64,000 nucleotides of DNA from Trichoplax adhaerens. Its lineage: Eukaryota > Placozoa > Uniplacotomia > Trichoplacea > Trichoplacidae. The DNA is taken from the NCBI RefSeq assembly GCF_000150275.1, contig NW_002060947.1, positions 7,744,482 through 7,808,481 on the forward strand. Reading direction: 5' to 3'. Below, one piece after another: positions 1 to 14,701 of the stretch (position 1 is the stretch's first letter; the number at the start of each line of letters is the position of its first letter). The position numbers and the translations under genes were made by a program. A model generated the notes under the pieces. It was given only the letters and a program-made list of their open reading frames with translations. It had not been told where the DNA came from and made no database searches.

Positions 1-3000
1 TTACTTCCTGATATTTTCCCAAACCACCATTAACAGGCGCTATAATCGTACCCTGCAACGCTAGTGTTAGAGCTTCGATTTTTACGTTAACAGAATTCTC
101 CAGCCCTAAAATTTGTTCTTCCAAAGCTTCCAACTTTTCTTGTAGTGAAACTACTGCATGCTCAAGAGGCTGCAATACTTTCTAATTAAAATGCACAATT
201 CCAGGTTGTTACATTGCTTTATATGTGCATGATATGACACAGTACTATTAAACCACCTAACATAACAAGCATGCAATATTTCTCGATCTTGCCATAGAGT
301 TTTAATGATATAACCGTAATACTTGTTAGAAATAAAGTCTGTATCAACACTAACCTTTTCAACATCAATAACTTCGAACCATAGTTGCAGGCCAGGAAGT
401 GGTTTCTCTATTTTTAACCGATATTGAATTAATCCTAGAGACTGATAAAATGCACAGAATCATTATCTTTTACAGATATAAAAATGGAATTAATTTATCC
501 TGTACTTATAGAAGCTTTCTATCGAACCCGTTATTGAAGCATTAGGTACTCTAAAATTACTAGAATCTCGTATATATATAGGATTTTAGCTTTTCATATA
601 CATATGTTTCAACCGTCGACTGCAATTAGTAAATCTCATGATAACATTAGTAATAATAGTTAGTGCTATTGTTGGGTTTCTGACTTGAATTGAAAAGAAA
701 ATTATGGCACAGATTTTAGTAATAAAGCGAACTCAGACAACCAGAAACATGTAGAGCTAAACAAACTGTATTTTTATGTTGTAAACGTGCTAGAACTTTT
801 ACAAAGGTAATACCTATATTGTAAGCATAGTATAACTGACTACTTCAATCATTCTTACTTTGAAAACATTATTGGAATCTGTTTTGCCAATTTGTACCGC
901 AACTGATTTTTCAAAAGTATCAATTCCGCTTCTTTTAAAGCATCTGTGCATAATAAGTGGAAATTTTAAGTAGCAAATCAAGAATTTGATGACGGAGATT
1001 ATTGATAGTCTAAAGGCGATAGTTCCATTAGGGTATCGTTTATCCTTATTGTAATTTATATCTTACCTTTTGACAGTTTCTTCAACTTTAGCTGATGATA
1101 TATAATCTTTAGATTCTATAACTGGCTTTGCTGGCATGATTTGAATATCTTGAACATTAATTATATTTGTTAATTAACATTAGTAGTTACCATTTAGGAC
1201 CGTTAATAGAGAAAGATATTTATTTATTTAAGCATGTACATTGAACTTCATCGCGATAGTATTTTGTAGGGTCGCTTCTAGCTTGGAGTAATTGGGCTTC
1301 TGGAAAGTAGATTTGCAGCGTACTGCAAAAATCAGTAATAGCTTGCGATGAACTGTAGATATAGGTTTTATTCTAAAAGAGGATGTAAATATTTTAATAA
1401 GTTAGTTAAGGATAGCAATCACAGCATGCAATAAAAATTGTAAGAAAAGAGCTATGTTTTGCAAAGATTCTAGAATCGAACATTATTCTAAGTATCATAA
1501 AGTATGCACACTATGAAAATTGACTATAGTTGCTAATTCTAAATATTAAACACTATACGATCATATAATTTCGATTTACTTTCAATGCAATATTTCATAT
1601 TAGTACGTACCTGGATCAGCTTTGGAAAGCGAAGCCCGTAAAATCCAACATGGTAAAAATAAGGAAGGACAACTCTGGAATCTAACATTTTATCCACGAT
1701 ATTCGCGTATTTTTTCTAGGACAAAATGAGTTAGGTATTACACAACTTTAAATCAAACCGCAACGGACTAATAACGAGTAAAATTAGCGCCATCAGGCAA
1801 CAGGTAACTACATATTTGCCACAATACTTGAGGTGAGAATATGTATGATATTAACATTATTGCAGCAATATTCGATATAATCAACATAAATTTTCTTTTA
1901 GCACAACTAGATGTAAAATTATAGCAAGAAAGATTTACCATTTAATAAACTCCTAAATTACACTTAGCTAGAAACATTAAATATACATGTGCGTGATCAT
2001 ACGATTTGCAGCACCTAGTTAGATATTACGTACCAGCATACCGCTAAGTTTCCTTAGATCCAGTTCATTTTGGTACCTGAGCACCAGGTCTCGGCAAATA
2101 GACATAGCACTTTCCCACGACTAATATACGCATAAGCAAACAAACATTCTATCTCATTGATTTTGTTTTTAAGCCGATAAGTAATTGAAGTAATCGCAAT
2201 GGATAAATTAAATGTACTCAATGCAGAATTTTGACGTTAAATCAAATTAATTACAACAAGCTCAAAGTAGGATAAGTTTATCCAATATCTAACTATCTAA
2301 CATTTCTTACAGCATATCATACCTCTCCTTGTATAAATAGATCCACAGCCATTTTATTTAATTTCTCTTTTCGTTGTTCTTCCGTCTCGGCTTTATAATT
2401 AGTATGAGCAACATCGGGTAGATAATCATTGGACCACTAACAACAAAAAAATGACACATTAGATCATTTACGTATTGTAAATATACTGTAATTAACTAAC
2501 ATGAAGGAATGACTTTGTCCGAAATGTAGCGAGAATAAAAATGAAAGCAATTTACCGTCAATTTATTCGAATAGTGCAATAGGGTATATCCTGCTTCAAC
2601 AAAATTTCCTAATTTTAACTGCTCTTGATAGAACTTGTTTAAGTATCTAATAAAATATTAAATAGTCGCATTCAAGAAATGCTATAAACTCTCCATGCAT
2701 GTTACTATGAGCGTATTTTTTGAAATATTTGTGAATTTTAAATGTAGCCGCAGCAATTTTTAAGAAATGTGAACACTTTTATACTAGAATATTGCAGCTA
2801 AAAATCCAGTACATGTTTAGAGTTCATTGAGGAAAATATTATTTAGAAACATGAATAACTGCCTTCCAGCATACCTGATATATAGACTCTGATAATTAAT
2901 GCTGTAATAAAAGTCCTATAAAGGTGGCAATTATTACAGATAATCATTAGAAATTGTTGTTGAACGTATAAAATTTGCTTCAATTAAGCCATAATTTAGT

Positions 3001-4812
3001 GGAAAGAATACAAAATTTTACCAATATTCGTAGACGTAAATCGTTATTTACTAAAGCTATATAATAGTTCACCTAACTTTTCCATTATCTCCGGTTATCA
3101 TTTATCGATTTTATGAGTATCAATATAATTACAGTAAAATCTTATCTTAAGATAGCGAAAGAATTTACAATCAAACATGTTCGTTAATGATTGACAGCTT
3201 ACAATGAGGTTTCTAAGGCATCGCAACTTTACATCTTGATTCTCGACATGAAAATTTCTATAATCAATCCGCCAGATAAAGGAATGAATTCAGTTTTAAA
3301 GTTAGTATTTGATACCATAAGTGGAGTGTTATGATTATTTATGATTAAATTATAAATTGAATGAAGAAGATTTTGTAGCCGGCTAGTTGCTTTAGGCTAC
3401 GTGGCTATATTATATAGAAGCTAGATAAATTAGCGCAGGTACATAACTGCGTCTGATTATTGGCTAAAGCCGATATACAGTGATTGCAATGTGTAATACA
3501 TTAAGGAGTGGTAAGATTTTTTTTGCCCGCGTTACATAGTAATTAAGTATTGATAGTTTCACTCTATACTAATCATTGTATTAATTTTAATTTAACCTTA
3601 CCTATAGTCAAGTAATTTATCAATTAGATCGGTCATGTTATTAACAAACACGCGACCATGTTCATCCAGATACTTCGAATTGAGTAACATATTGGTAAAG
3701 CTATAAAAATAACAAGATGATCTACTTAGCATTAACGGTAACAATAACTACAGAGATTCTATCCCAATATCCATTAGAATTGAGCATCATAAAAGCAAGG
3801 TAAGGAAGATAATAAAACATTGTATTTGTCATCAATAATAGAATAAAAATATAATAAAATTCTAGTCATAATAGGTTATTTAAATTGGGCACTTGGTTAT
3901 AGAAGCAAAGATAACAGTGCGATAGTTTACATATAAGATCTCAATTAGCGTTCAGGAATATATTGGTAACTCTACAAAGATAATTAATTAGACATAACTG
4001 GACGATTTTTTCAGGATTATTAATAGTATGACAAGTGCATAAGTTCTAAACTTAAAATTTAAGTATAGCAGTTTAGGGTTTGCTAATTATTTTCTACGAT
4101 ACTTACGTGTCATAGAAAATCTCTCGATATTCGTAGTCGCCTTTACCGGAATTAATTAACTCATGAGTTTTATCGAGAGCTTCAATTTCCACCTTAGGAT
4201 CAAGCAACAACATTAATGAAAACATACTCGGGAAAATGCCTAAATCCGTAAATAATTAGATAAGTATTTGAGTCTCACTTGTCTGATATCGTGATTTATT
4301 GTAAATTGGAATAGTACAATGTCAAATATTACGGTCATCATAATTTTACGTATTTCTACAAAGCAAATAGATACAGTCAGTAACCATGTAGTAGGATAAT
4401 ATCTGCCCTTCAAATATGACTTTCATATACTGGAGAGTTTGATACATATAAATTAATATCCATTACAATCATTGCTTATAACTGCTATGACACATTTTAA
4501 GCAAATATAGATTGTTTCCGTGTTGTATTATAACCTTTTACAGGAACCATAGATAATTCCAGGATGGTTCCAATAATAGCCGGTATATGTTCTTTCCTAT
4601 CATATGCTTTATAAAATCATATATGAAATTTAATCTATCATACAGCAAAATATGTATTATTTACAAAATTGCTAGGATTACTATAAGAGAAGTTGGAAAT
4701 TATAATTGATTACATAATTTTGTCCAATGCTCTGCCGGCTAAATTCTGTTTACCTAATAGCTCCCACATTACAGCAATCTGTTTGGCAACTTCAATTCTT
4801 AAATCACCGTAT
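1..4812 (-). other. C-terminal helical region and start of DHR-2 of the DOCK gene
   Basis: Exons here match the segment leading into, and the first lobe of, the catalytic DHR-2 domain. Visible pieces include RYGDLRIEVAKQIAVMWELL, AYDRKEHIPAIIGTILE, LNKFYQEQLKLGNFVEAGYT, SWESAMSICRDLVLRYQNEL, YFYHVGFYGLRFPKLIQ, LPGLQLWFEVIDVEK and LTLALQGTIIAPVNGGLGKY. The last corresponds to the family's LNGVIDAAVNGG segment. The nucleotide-sensor region and C-terminus lie outside the window. A short exon equivalent to the family's FKSLWIERT segment is expected between 434 and 859, because the phases of those two exons do not match, but I could not place it. Confidence 0.88.
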
Positions 4813-7800
4813 CTAATTGAACCATTGGTTTAATATTATTTACGACAATCAGCAAAGCTTTCATTCCTTAAAATCAGAATACACTACACACAGCTATAAT
4901 CAGAAAGAAAATTTTAAATTAATTAGGATGTACGTCTCTAATATTTTGTTTCTTTTGTTAGTCGAAAAAGACTCCAATTGAAGAGTATTAGCCAGTATTA
5001 AGCTACTGGCAATAAAAAAGTAAGAGTCCCAAATCTAATTTTTGAAAGAAAGAATAAAAGATTAATTAGTTGTAAAAAATTCGAACTATATTGCACTGAA
5101 AAATGGGATTATTTATTAAAATAACTCCATTCCATGTAATTTATCCTTAGAATGTATCATCTACTTATAATCGATAAATTATCTAATATTTTAAAGTTGA
5201 ACTCTTTACGAAAAAAATTACAGTTGCAAGATGATAGCATAACAAGAAACTTTATTATACGCAATAACAAGGTAAAAACGATAATAAAACAGCCAATCCA
5301 ATAGAATTTTATTCTTAAAAAATAACTGATTTTATACGGACGAATTGATAATGAGAGCTAATTACGATCCTTACCTGGTGATTGTAATTTTTTTGTAGGA
5401 AATTTTGAGTCATTGCTTTAGAAAGGCTACCAAGGCTTTGAATGATAACTCTGATAATAATTATCACAAAGATGAAAGTGTGATTAGATATCAAGCATAA
5501 CCTATTTTCGATCAATCTAACAATAAATTTTAGTTAACGTTACTGGAATGCTGCCAATTTGAAATAAAACCATTCCTTAGGAAAAACTCTGTCCTCAAGT
5601 ATTGATTTGAACACCAAAAACATCAAAGCTATCCGTTCCTATTTTAATACAAATGTACAGTATATAAAATGAAGATCGATTCTTTATTTCTTTCATTTTA
5701 TTGCAGTTAGAGCAATTTAAATCCATGAATATACTTTTTAACTGGCAAGACATAATGTAATCTATTAGCCATTGATTCCGATTATAAACTGGTTTAGGAC
5801 ACAAAATAGATAATTATATTACCTTAATTTCTTCCCGTTTTTGGAAGCTTAAATAAAAAAATATATCATCATTGCGACTCAACTGCAAAGTACCAAGAAA
5901 GACGACGATTGCTTTAGTCTAAAAAATTGAAGCGTAACTGTTTAAGTATCAAATTGCAAGATGGTATTATCTATCGATAATTTTCATGGATGCATTTTAA
6001 TTAAGTACATGATCATTTCCTACGGGCATTAATACACTATAGGGTATAGAAGTAAAGGGTCTAATTTAACTTACGTAAGTTTTAGTTCCGAAATTAGACG
6101 TTGCAATTACCGCTGTAGTAATAGATTGTTGCAACTGGTTGAAGATGTGGTAATGGTGGCCTTCATTTGGTACATTAATCTGGTAATTATAGTGCAAAAT
6201 AATATTCAGTAGTTAAGGCTTCTCTCAATGATTTTTAATCCAAACTATAAATTAGGTAAACTCATGCTTCAGAGCCTCTTTATTACCATACTTGGGCTCT
6301 AGTTCAATTAAACGTAAAGGGACTTACAAATGATGTTAATTCAAGCAGATGAATCGGAATATCCAATACATCATTCTTTTCTTCTTGTAGGGACAATCGA
6401 ATATGATCATGAATTAGTCCAAGGCAATCAGGAACAATTCTAGTCTCATAGCCTGTTTGATGTACAAATTAATCAGTTTATACTTCCTCAACAATATGAG
6501 TAAATTTGCACATACTGTTCAGGTAGTCAATATTAAGTATAACTTGTGTTAAGACAACTACACCTTTTTGCATCCTTTAGGTATTAAGTGAAGTATTTAC
6601 TAGAAATGTTAATAGAATTACCATATCTCAATAATTCCTTGTCATTTAATATCGCTGCTATCAGGTTTAACTTCTCTTGCGTTATTTCACCAATCCGATG
6701 CTTATTATTATGCATCTTAGCTAATAAACTAGAAATTATCTCAGTTTCATCACCATAGGCTTTTTTACAAGTGTGGTAAATTTCCATATAGTGAGATAAG
6801 ATGAAAGCCTAATAAGTACAATAAGAGGTCGAATGAAATTTTAAGATAAAGGTTATCTGAAGATATTAAGTACTATTACAATGCAAGCCTACTGAAAAGA
6901 TTGAAATCATGACTATATAACTTTTCTATATCATTTAACCTTTATATCATTTAGGTGATCACCATCTATTTCGTACAGCTTAAGTAAATTTTTTAATATC
7001 CCGGAACAATATTTGTTAATGGTTGCTTTTTCAACTTTCCTATTAATACGAATTGTATTAGATATGTTATAAAGTTGTGAAAATACTTCTTCTAATTACT
7101 CAAATAAGCATATCTATTCGTGGATAATTTTCAAAGATCTGAGATGACAGGTATTATTCTTATTACTCTTGACTTAAAATTGGATTAAACAGAGTGCAAG
7201 TTCAAGTAGAACGTTAGATAAACGTTACATATCAATTTAAAACTTACAGTGGATCAGCATTTATTTTAAAATAGGACGATACCATAATTTTGAGTAATGA
7301 TGGAATCATCTGCAATTGGTTAAAAGTAAAGAAGTTTGAATTATTCATTAAGAATGGATTAGAAGCGCGATTGATGGGCACACTCGTTATATCAAATAGC
7401 CCTCTCAGGGAAAAGTTGTACTCATTATTTCTTTATTAGTATTAGCGGTTAGTTCTAGGACATTACAATTAAATTTAACTACAGGCTCATTTTATTCCCA
7501 GAATATAAGCCTACCACTAAAATGCGATATAAGGTAGATTCTAACTGCCTTTATCATGTACTTAACATCGATATCATTAACTGTGATTGTACAAGTATAC
7601 GAGCATGCCATATAATAGCAGTATCATAAGAAATTATACTCGGATAAATTAGTGGTCATTTATAGATTGTGCTACTGTCTTAATTATACTATCTAATTAG
7701 ACTAACAGCTCTTCCTATACCGTATTGGAGTCATATCAAATTACTTATGGCGATGCCATCACAACGACTGTTTGTACCTTGAAATCATTACTGCTATCTG

Positions 7801-10800
7801 ATGAAAGATCGCCAGCAACTATCAGATCTAATCGTCTCATGATATAGTTGAAAATATACCTGCATCCAACAAAAAAATTGTTAAAAAACTGAAGAATTCC
7901 GTAAGCCAAATATGATATTTTGTTGGCTATGTAAAAACACAATATATCTCAAGAAAAATTCCTAGTCCGTACGTTAATATTTGGAAATAAAACTAACACT
8001 CAATTACAGTTCTTAAAAGATCTACGATGCATAATTACCTATATACATTACTAGTAGTGATGTGTCTATTTGTATAGGTATCCAAAAATTTGGGAGATGT
8101 GTTTGCATCATGTTTTTCGATTACGCGAATGATGCTGATCTAAGATGTCGAAATGATACCGTTAAAATTACACCCAGCAATCTATTATCAACACAGCATA
8201 CTGTCTCTAATGATAAATGATAGCGTAGCTGCTGAAACTTGATCTAAATCAGCTTCATCAGTATTGCTTAATAGTATTACCAAACATTCCATGGCTTTTG
8301 CAGCGTAGTGCTCGCTCTTACTTTCACTTATTAGTTCGAGAAGAGAGTTCAAGGTCCTTGTTGCAAACTGAACAATGTTCGCACGACGAATTACATTCAA
8401 TGTAATGAAAACAGCAATTAAGATTATCAACTACAACTATTTGCTTATACCTTTAGGAGATCGCCCTCTTTCAATCTACTAAACGTTTCAAGAGTAATGG
8501 CCAAAGCGGTACTTTCATTACGCCAATTAAATATTCGTAAGAAATTGACTATCATATTCAACAGAAATTTTTTAGGTAAGGTAAACTTGCTAAATCACAA
8601 GCAACTTAATCAATTCTATTCCCAATTAAATCTCATCAATTTGAGATATAAATAATTAGAATATTTACCATCTTGCGTTAGCTGAGTAGAACGAAATTGT
8701 ATTGATACCGTCATAGTCTCATCTTTAGATGCAAACGAAGCTCGACGAGTCTTAGGAGCTGGTGTGACTTCGTCTGATACAATTTCTCCTTTATCCTAGT
8801 TTAAGTAATCCAATAGATTAGAATACCAATACTAATTGTCATAGAAAGATATCAACATCTTTTGGGGTAATATCGCTGATTTATATCTTCTTGCTGGTAA
8901 TTAATACTCTTAAAATAGGGTGCAAAACTAGAAACTGGTAGATATTTAACTAATTTCATGCTACTTATGCAAAAGATTAGTTTATAGCGGCGAATTAATA
9001 GTAATATCTTTAAAAAGTAGTTGATATTCTTAAAGTAGGATTTAAAAAATAGAAAATAATCGTTGTTTACCTAATTTTGTACAATAAGTGATAAAAATTT
9101 TGTTAACAATCTTAATTGCAATAGAAAGTTCTTTTTAAAAAGGGTATTTAAAAAATTAATAGAACTACCTTGTGCACTTTTAACATATAGACGCCGTCAT
9201 TTAAGACAGTTCCATTAGGCTTTAAAAGTTTCAAGTAAGATATCCCTATTGCCCGATCTCTGTCTGTTATATAAGGGAATAAACGCAAATTGATAAAATA
9301 AATTCGCTATTCCTGATCGCAGTTTACATCTAACAGTACATTATTAATTCTTACACGTCAATGAAATGAAAAAGTTTTAAATAATCAGGTCGTGTGAAAT
9401 ATTTTAGTTCGGTGTCATTTCGTCAGCAATACTATTCAGCAATTTTAGATACTTATCTACGTCAATTTTACAATGACGTCTGATATAATATGGCAAGCTA
9501 TGAACTAGTATGATTTAGATAGATTTACATCATAGAATCAGTCATAGCTACCTAATTAAATAACTTAACATTAATACTGTACAAGTGCATTAATTTTGTC
9601 ATTGTTAGTATTTTGAAACTTTAAAATATTGTTGATATAACTTAACGACGGAATTATTAGAGTTAAGTGACATTAAAATAATTTAGATTTAATAGATTGA
9701 TTTTATTATGTTTTAAAAATAATTGATTACCTCTCGATGAGCGATGCTGTACCTCGAATTTGAGGTAATAGTTATCTAAGGTTTCATTTGGAATTGTGAT
9801 CTAGTAGGATGCAATATAATAAATTACATGAAAACTTTTCGATTCGCTAAGTTTTATATCCCATTATTGTAACACCGATGAATAATTTGTAATATAATAG
9901 TGACTACAAAGGTAGAAATTACCTTAAAAGTCTCCTTCCATTGCGGATCGTTATCATGATAAATAACGTAAGTTGAAAGTGATGTAAATCGTTCACTATT
10001 AGCACCTTGAGAGAAACACCCCTGAACGATATACACAATAAAGAAATCGCTTAGGCTATGATTGTAAGCTATAGTAATCCTTTTCCTCGGAATTGATCAA
10101 ATAGATAATACAATAAAAAACTTACTGGTAACGGCCGCTTTGTGGTTTTAGAAATAAGGCTAACGATCATTTCAATATTGCTTTCACTGGATCGATCTCC
10201 TTTTCGTTTTAGAACGAATGAACGAATTTCAGAGTATAAAAATTTATTGAATGACTTATAGAACAAAGATTACTAGTTAAAAAACGATGCTTACTTCCTA
10301 TTTCAGTTTTAATCACCGTAACAAATAGCTCATTAACAGGCAATCCTATGAATCACAGCATAAATGTGAGGATAGCATCGTTACATTAATACTGACTAAA
10401 TTTTGTAGACGTCGATCAATATTAATTTTACGCCATCAAGCACAAAGGAATTCGAAAGCAAAGCTGTATTAAAACTTCAAATGTAATCTATACCTGGCCT
10501 TTTCCAATCAAGGTACCCTACGTTTGGTATTATGCTTGCTTCACTAAACTCGAGACGATGATGCTTCTTAAGCTATTATAGACACCAATAATATCATGGT
10601 ATTATGTTTCATTTGTCAATATATCAAACAAATTAGCAACGTATTTATCTTTGAGGCTCTTCAGCTATTTTGATAATACCTCATGAAAGTCTCCTGGCAG
10701 AATCATTTTAGTTCCTTTTATTTCTAAGTAAAGGCGAAAGCATAAGTTAAAATATGGCAAAATGTAACTAAATGATAAACAGCAGACTGATGTAGATAAA

Positions 10801-13800
10801 TTTCCATGATAGTAAATGAAAATAGTCGAGCTATATGTGAATTAAGATTAAGTTTTAAACGTTGCCTACTGAATATTTCTGCTGTAAATGAACTGTCTTT
10901 GGTCAATTTTTCGATAAGCATTTCATGATAATTGGCGAAGTGATCGCGATCTTTATTTTCATATCTACACATTAGGCAAGATTTCAATCGATACGCATAA
11001 ATACATATATTTAACCCTTTAACAAAAACTAAGAACATGAGAGGATGATAAATTATTGCCAACTTACGTGTAGCCAGTCAAATCCAATTGATCAGAATTG
11101 TTGTTGGCTACCATCTGAGCAACACTACAGACTAAAAATCATGAAGAAAATTATTGCTTTTAGTTTAAAGATTGTATCCTGAACTATATATATCAAGGTC
11201 AGGATTTTGCTACTAGCTATATAACTGAATTTGGTAGCGCATCATGCTATATATTGTTGAATTAACGATTTTGTTGTACCTGCGCAGCCATAAGGCTGCC
11301 TATATAAAAATTTCGAACGAACAGTTGGTGCACTGCTTTTAGATATGGGAGCTGAAATTGAATTAGAGATAAACATTTTAAGAAAGATAGTATCTTAATA
11401 TTTTGCAATATTTGCAGTTTTATATCAACTGATTATAATTAATAGTCAAAGTCTTGTTATTTGCAAAGCTACTCAGTTACTGTGATGGATCTTACCCTTT
11501 TTTATAACACGAAAAACAACGTATAAGTTCTTGACAGAAGCTTCATAAAGGATTTCCTGTAAGCATTTAAATATAAATTTTATAATTCGCTACTAAATTT
11601 AGATTACATACAGTATATTAAAGCGCTTAAAATCATAGTAATTATGCTAAAATTACCGTAAAAATGAATTTGATATTACCAATTTTTGTTGGATCTGTCG
11701 GCTGTGCATCTTCCGTTAAGCTGATAACGTAGCTATCACTAAATCATTAAATATCGGAACGTTTCTCACTCAAATTTTTACGCCTTAAGTCGCATCTTTC
11801 ACATTTTATAGTTAATAACTGCTTAATATAAAATAAATTTACCTAGTAAAGCGATTATACTCGGCATCATATAATCTTACAATAACCTCAGATGTATCGC
11901 TTAACGTCCACTGGAAAGTCTCTAACTTAATCAGTATATGGAGCGAATCTCCCATTACATAGGCCTTCTATAATTATAAATTGAAGAATGCATGGTAAAA
12001 TATACGGACGATTATGCTAGTAAATCTTCAGTTTCTGTCTTTTATGGTATTGGATTTAATACTAGAAATGGCATTTGACACTTATAATTCATAATTAATA
12101 AAATACGATTTCTGAGCTGTTTCATACCTTTTCATGCTTTTCCTTTTCGGAACCTTCACGGTACTGTAATGATAGAAATAGAGAAAATTCAATTTTATAT
12201 TTGAGGTAACGTTATCACTAAATCTATGCATACACATATCAAGTTAAGATGATCATCTAATCTGTGGAATTACCAGTGTATATAATTGTGCCAAATTTAA
12301 GTTGTCCGCCTTTACTGGTAAATTATTTTTGCGAGGAATGACATCAAAATTAAGATTCCTATAAAATAATTTTAGTGAAATTATCAAAGCAATTAGACAA
12401 AAACGTTCATTATAACCAATGAATTACAGCAATTTATCGAGCTCGGACTGTGCATATTAGATTGTTGTAATATTACCAAGGTCAACTGATGAAATTTGAG
12501 TACTAAATGTAATCATGATTGAGTCTACTATCTTATAAATCACAACAGGCAAACATCATCGCATCGTTAAATATAAAAGACGATTTAGTTTATAAGTACA
12601 GGTATAGTATCACTATTAATTGCCAGTGAAATGGCTATTAGGCTTTAGCTATATTTGAAATCCTGTTATCATTATTTTAAGTGATGAAATCGAACAGAAA
12701 TATCACTATTGAGCCTTACTTATTGGTATCATCAATGATTTGGATAGCTTCTTTCTTCAAAGCTTCCACTTGATACTATCAGTATATGAAATTAATTGCA
12801 ATAAAATTGGGTATAATAACATCGTGCTACATAGAGATTTAGATAAAATGTTAGAATAGGTTAAGTACCTGTGAATAATAACGATAATCCAAAATTTTGT
12901 CACGTAATTTTATAAGTTGATCTGATTTTTGGCCAATAGTATGAATAATGTAACGATTTTCAAGATTCTATAATTCCATTAATAATAATGCGATTAAAAC
13001 GTTAGTTAATAATTAATTAATTAGGCCCTCAATTCTTGAAACAATCAAATATGACAGTCCAAATAATTTCAAGTTTATAATACTCTATGCACTAGATTAC
13101 AGTAATTTAAGCGGCACAGAATCAAATTATAAACTGTTTACAAAAAATTCATCGGAAATACCTTAAATCGGCTATCCCATGAATCTGACCAGTCTCGAAT
13201 AGTATCAACAATTTCATCAGCTACAGTGTTAGTTCCATTAAAGCGCCTTGATAATATTAAATGCATTAACGTTTTTAAAGACTTTTCGAAATTAGCGTAT
13301 TACATTGGTATTTGTAAATTTTCGACAGGTCATGAATTTAATTCAACCGATATATATGTATCGTACACTTACAAGTTTAAGCTTTCATCAATTATTTCTA
13401 CATGAGATTTAGGAAATATACCCTAGCAAATATGAAATGTCATACAATACTAATCAGTTTTAGTCATCTTTACTCCAAATTTATATATCTAATAAAAACT
13501 ACGTTTGATAGATTTAACATTGTAAAATTAATTGAAATTACGAAAAATAACACTATCTAAGATTGTCTGACTTAAAGCAGTTGAAGTGATTATCACTTAT
13601 TGTGCAGGGTTTAGCTTAAATTCTTTTAATTTTTATATTTTTAAATTTTTTAATAGTCATTAGGCATTACTAAAAAGACAAAAAGTTCAAGTCTTCATCC
13701 TACATAACTTGTAAGCTACTGCAAGATGTTGAGGATTACGCTGAAAACTCACGATCGACCTCAAAAAATTATATTGCCATATACTATATGCTACGTTGGA

Positions 13801-14701
13801 TGTATTCGTTGTAATTTTGTTACAGACTCATTAAATGCTAGGAGAGTATTATATTAAGGCATTTAGAATTGAAAAATAATTACTTTCGATATTGTTTTTT
13901 GTATTTCTTTTGATGATTGAATGTGTCATAAAATGATTTTATGTGGAATATTACTGTATAGGATAGATGATATGATAGGAACAAGAGATATGACAAATTT
14001 AAACAAAATTACGAAAAATAGAGTAGTTGGACAGGATGTAATGCTTTCCTGCAAAAATCCTAATTTACTATGTCGTCTAAGTGTGATTTTCGTTACGATA
14101 TAAAATTCTCATATGGAGTCAAAAGAAAAAAATAGTATAAAGAAGACTATAGCTATGGCCTTAAGCTGTATCTACCGAAAGTATTATCTATTGATTACTT
14201 CGACCTTACCCGAATATGATCATGATTGACTACCTCACCAAATATCCATCCTGCCAATAATAAAGATACACATGAAATAAGATGTTTCGTTTCATATTAC
14301 TCTAACAGATAATTACTAAGTGATTTAATTTGCTGTTTATGCCGTTATTAATCTGATTTTTATACTTGATAATACAGATATAAACTATCCATAATAATTA
14401 GTCATTATCAGTATGACCGTAATCATCACACTTTTACCTTGATACTCCGATTCGATGATAATGCGATCACCAATGTCGATATTAATTCCATGTAAAATTT
14501 TAGATCCATCGAAAGGATGAATAGCTAATGAATGAAACGAAAATACCTTAGTTCATCGTATAAAAATTAGATAATGCTTCATTTATCTTCTATAATTGAC
14601 ACCGATGACTAGCGATTAAACGTATGAGTTTAAACGATTCTGGTCACCTAATATATTTTACCTCGACCTTGTACTTTACAAAACATAAACTTATCCATCA
14701 T
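1..14701 (-). CDS. DOCK-family Rho guanine nucleotide exchange factor (DOCK-A/B type), 3' end beyond window
   Basis: This gene encodes a DOCK-type GEF that activates Rac-class GTPases at the membrane through its DHR-2 domain. Exons read by eye with GT/AG borders: 14701-14662, 14524-14438, 14250-14210, 13422-13373, 13246-13162, 12967-12869, 12775-12720, 12358-12274, 12163-12128, 11967-11843, 11738-11680, 11540-11496, 11351-11280, 11131-11068, 10964-10870, 10723-10680, 10566-10494, 10345-10295, 10199-10126, 10021-9923, 9800-9731, 9263-9169, 8795-8669, 8548-8451, 8367-8281, 8139-8039, 7859-7778; then about 7390-7248, 6179-6075, 4812-4754, 4606-4542, 4239-4107, 3700-3602, 2915-2875, 2646-2556, 2436-2323, 2120-2034, 1715-1611, 1372-1240, 1148-1067, 943-859, 434-355, 181-1. 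The phases chain without a break from the start to 7778. Between 7.7 and 4.8 kb, and at about 4.3, 3.2 and 0.6 kb, exons are missing from my model. The start is a double ATG at 14701. The N-terminal SH3 points to DOCK-A/B rather than the zizimin classes; I cannot choose between Dock1/2/5 and Dock3/4. Confidence 0.94.
9169..10566 (-). other. DHR-1 (C2-like) coding exons of the DOCK gene
   Basis: Exons at 10566-10494, 10345-10295, 10199-10126, 10021-9923, 9800-9731 and 9263-9169 code the phosphoinositide-binding DHR-1 domain. Recognisable pieces in order are FSEASIIPNVGYLDWKRP, LPVNELFVTVIKTEIG, SNIEMIVSLISKTTKRPLP, LSTYVIYHDNDPQWKETFK, YYLKFEVQHRSS and ISYLKLLKPNGTVLNDG. They align with the DOCK family's NDIYVTL, VIYHxxxPxW, RFxFRHRSS and KLMxxDGTxLxDG segments. 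All junction phases agree. Confidence 0.92.
13373..14701 (-). other. SH3-coding exons of the DOCK gene
   Basis: Four exons code the N-terminal SH3. They read MMDKFMFCKVQGR, then AIHPFDGSKILHG followed by INIDIGDRIIIESEYQ, then GWIFGEVVNHDHIR, then GIFPKSHVEIIDESLN. The ALYDF-like strand, the conserved GW pair and the GIFP motif are all present, in the order of a canonical SH3. In DOCK-A/B proteins this SH3 folds back on the GEF domain and binds ELMO. The domain starts within a dozen residues of the ATG, as in known DOCK1-5 proteins, which supports the chosen start. Confidence 0.9.
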
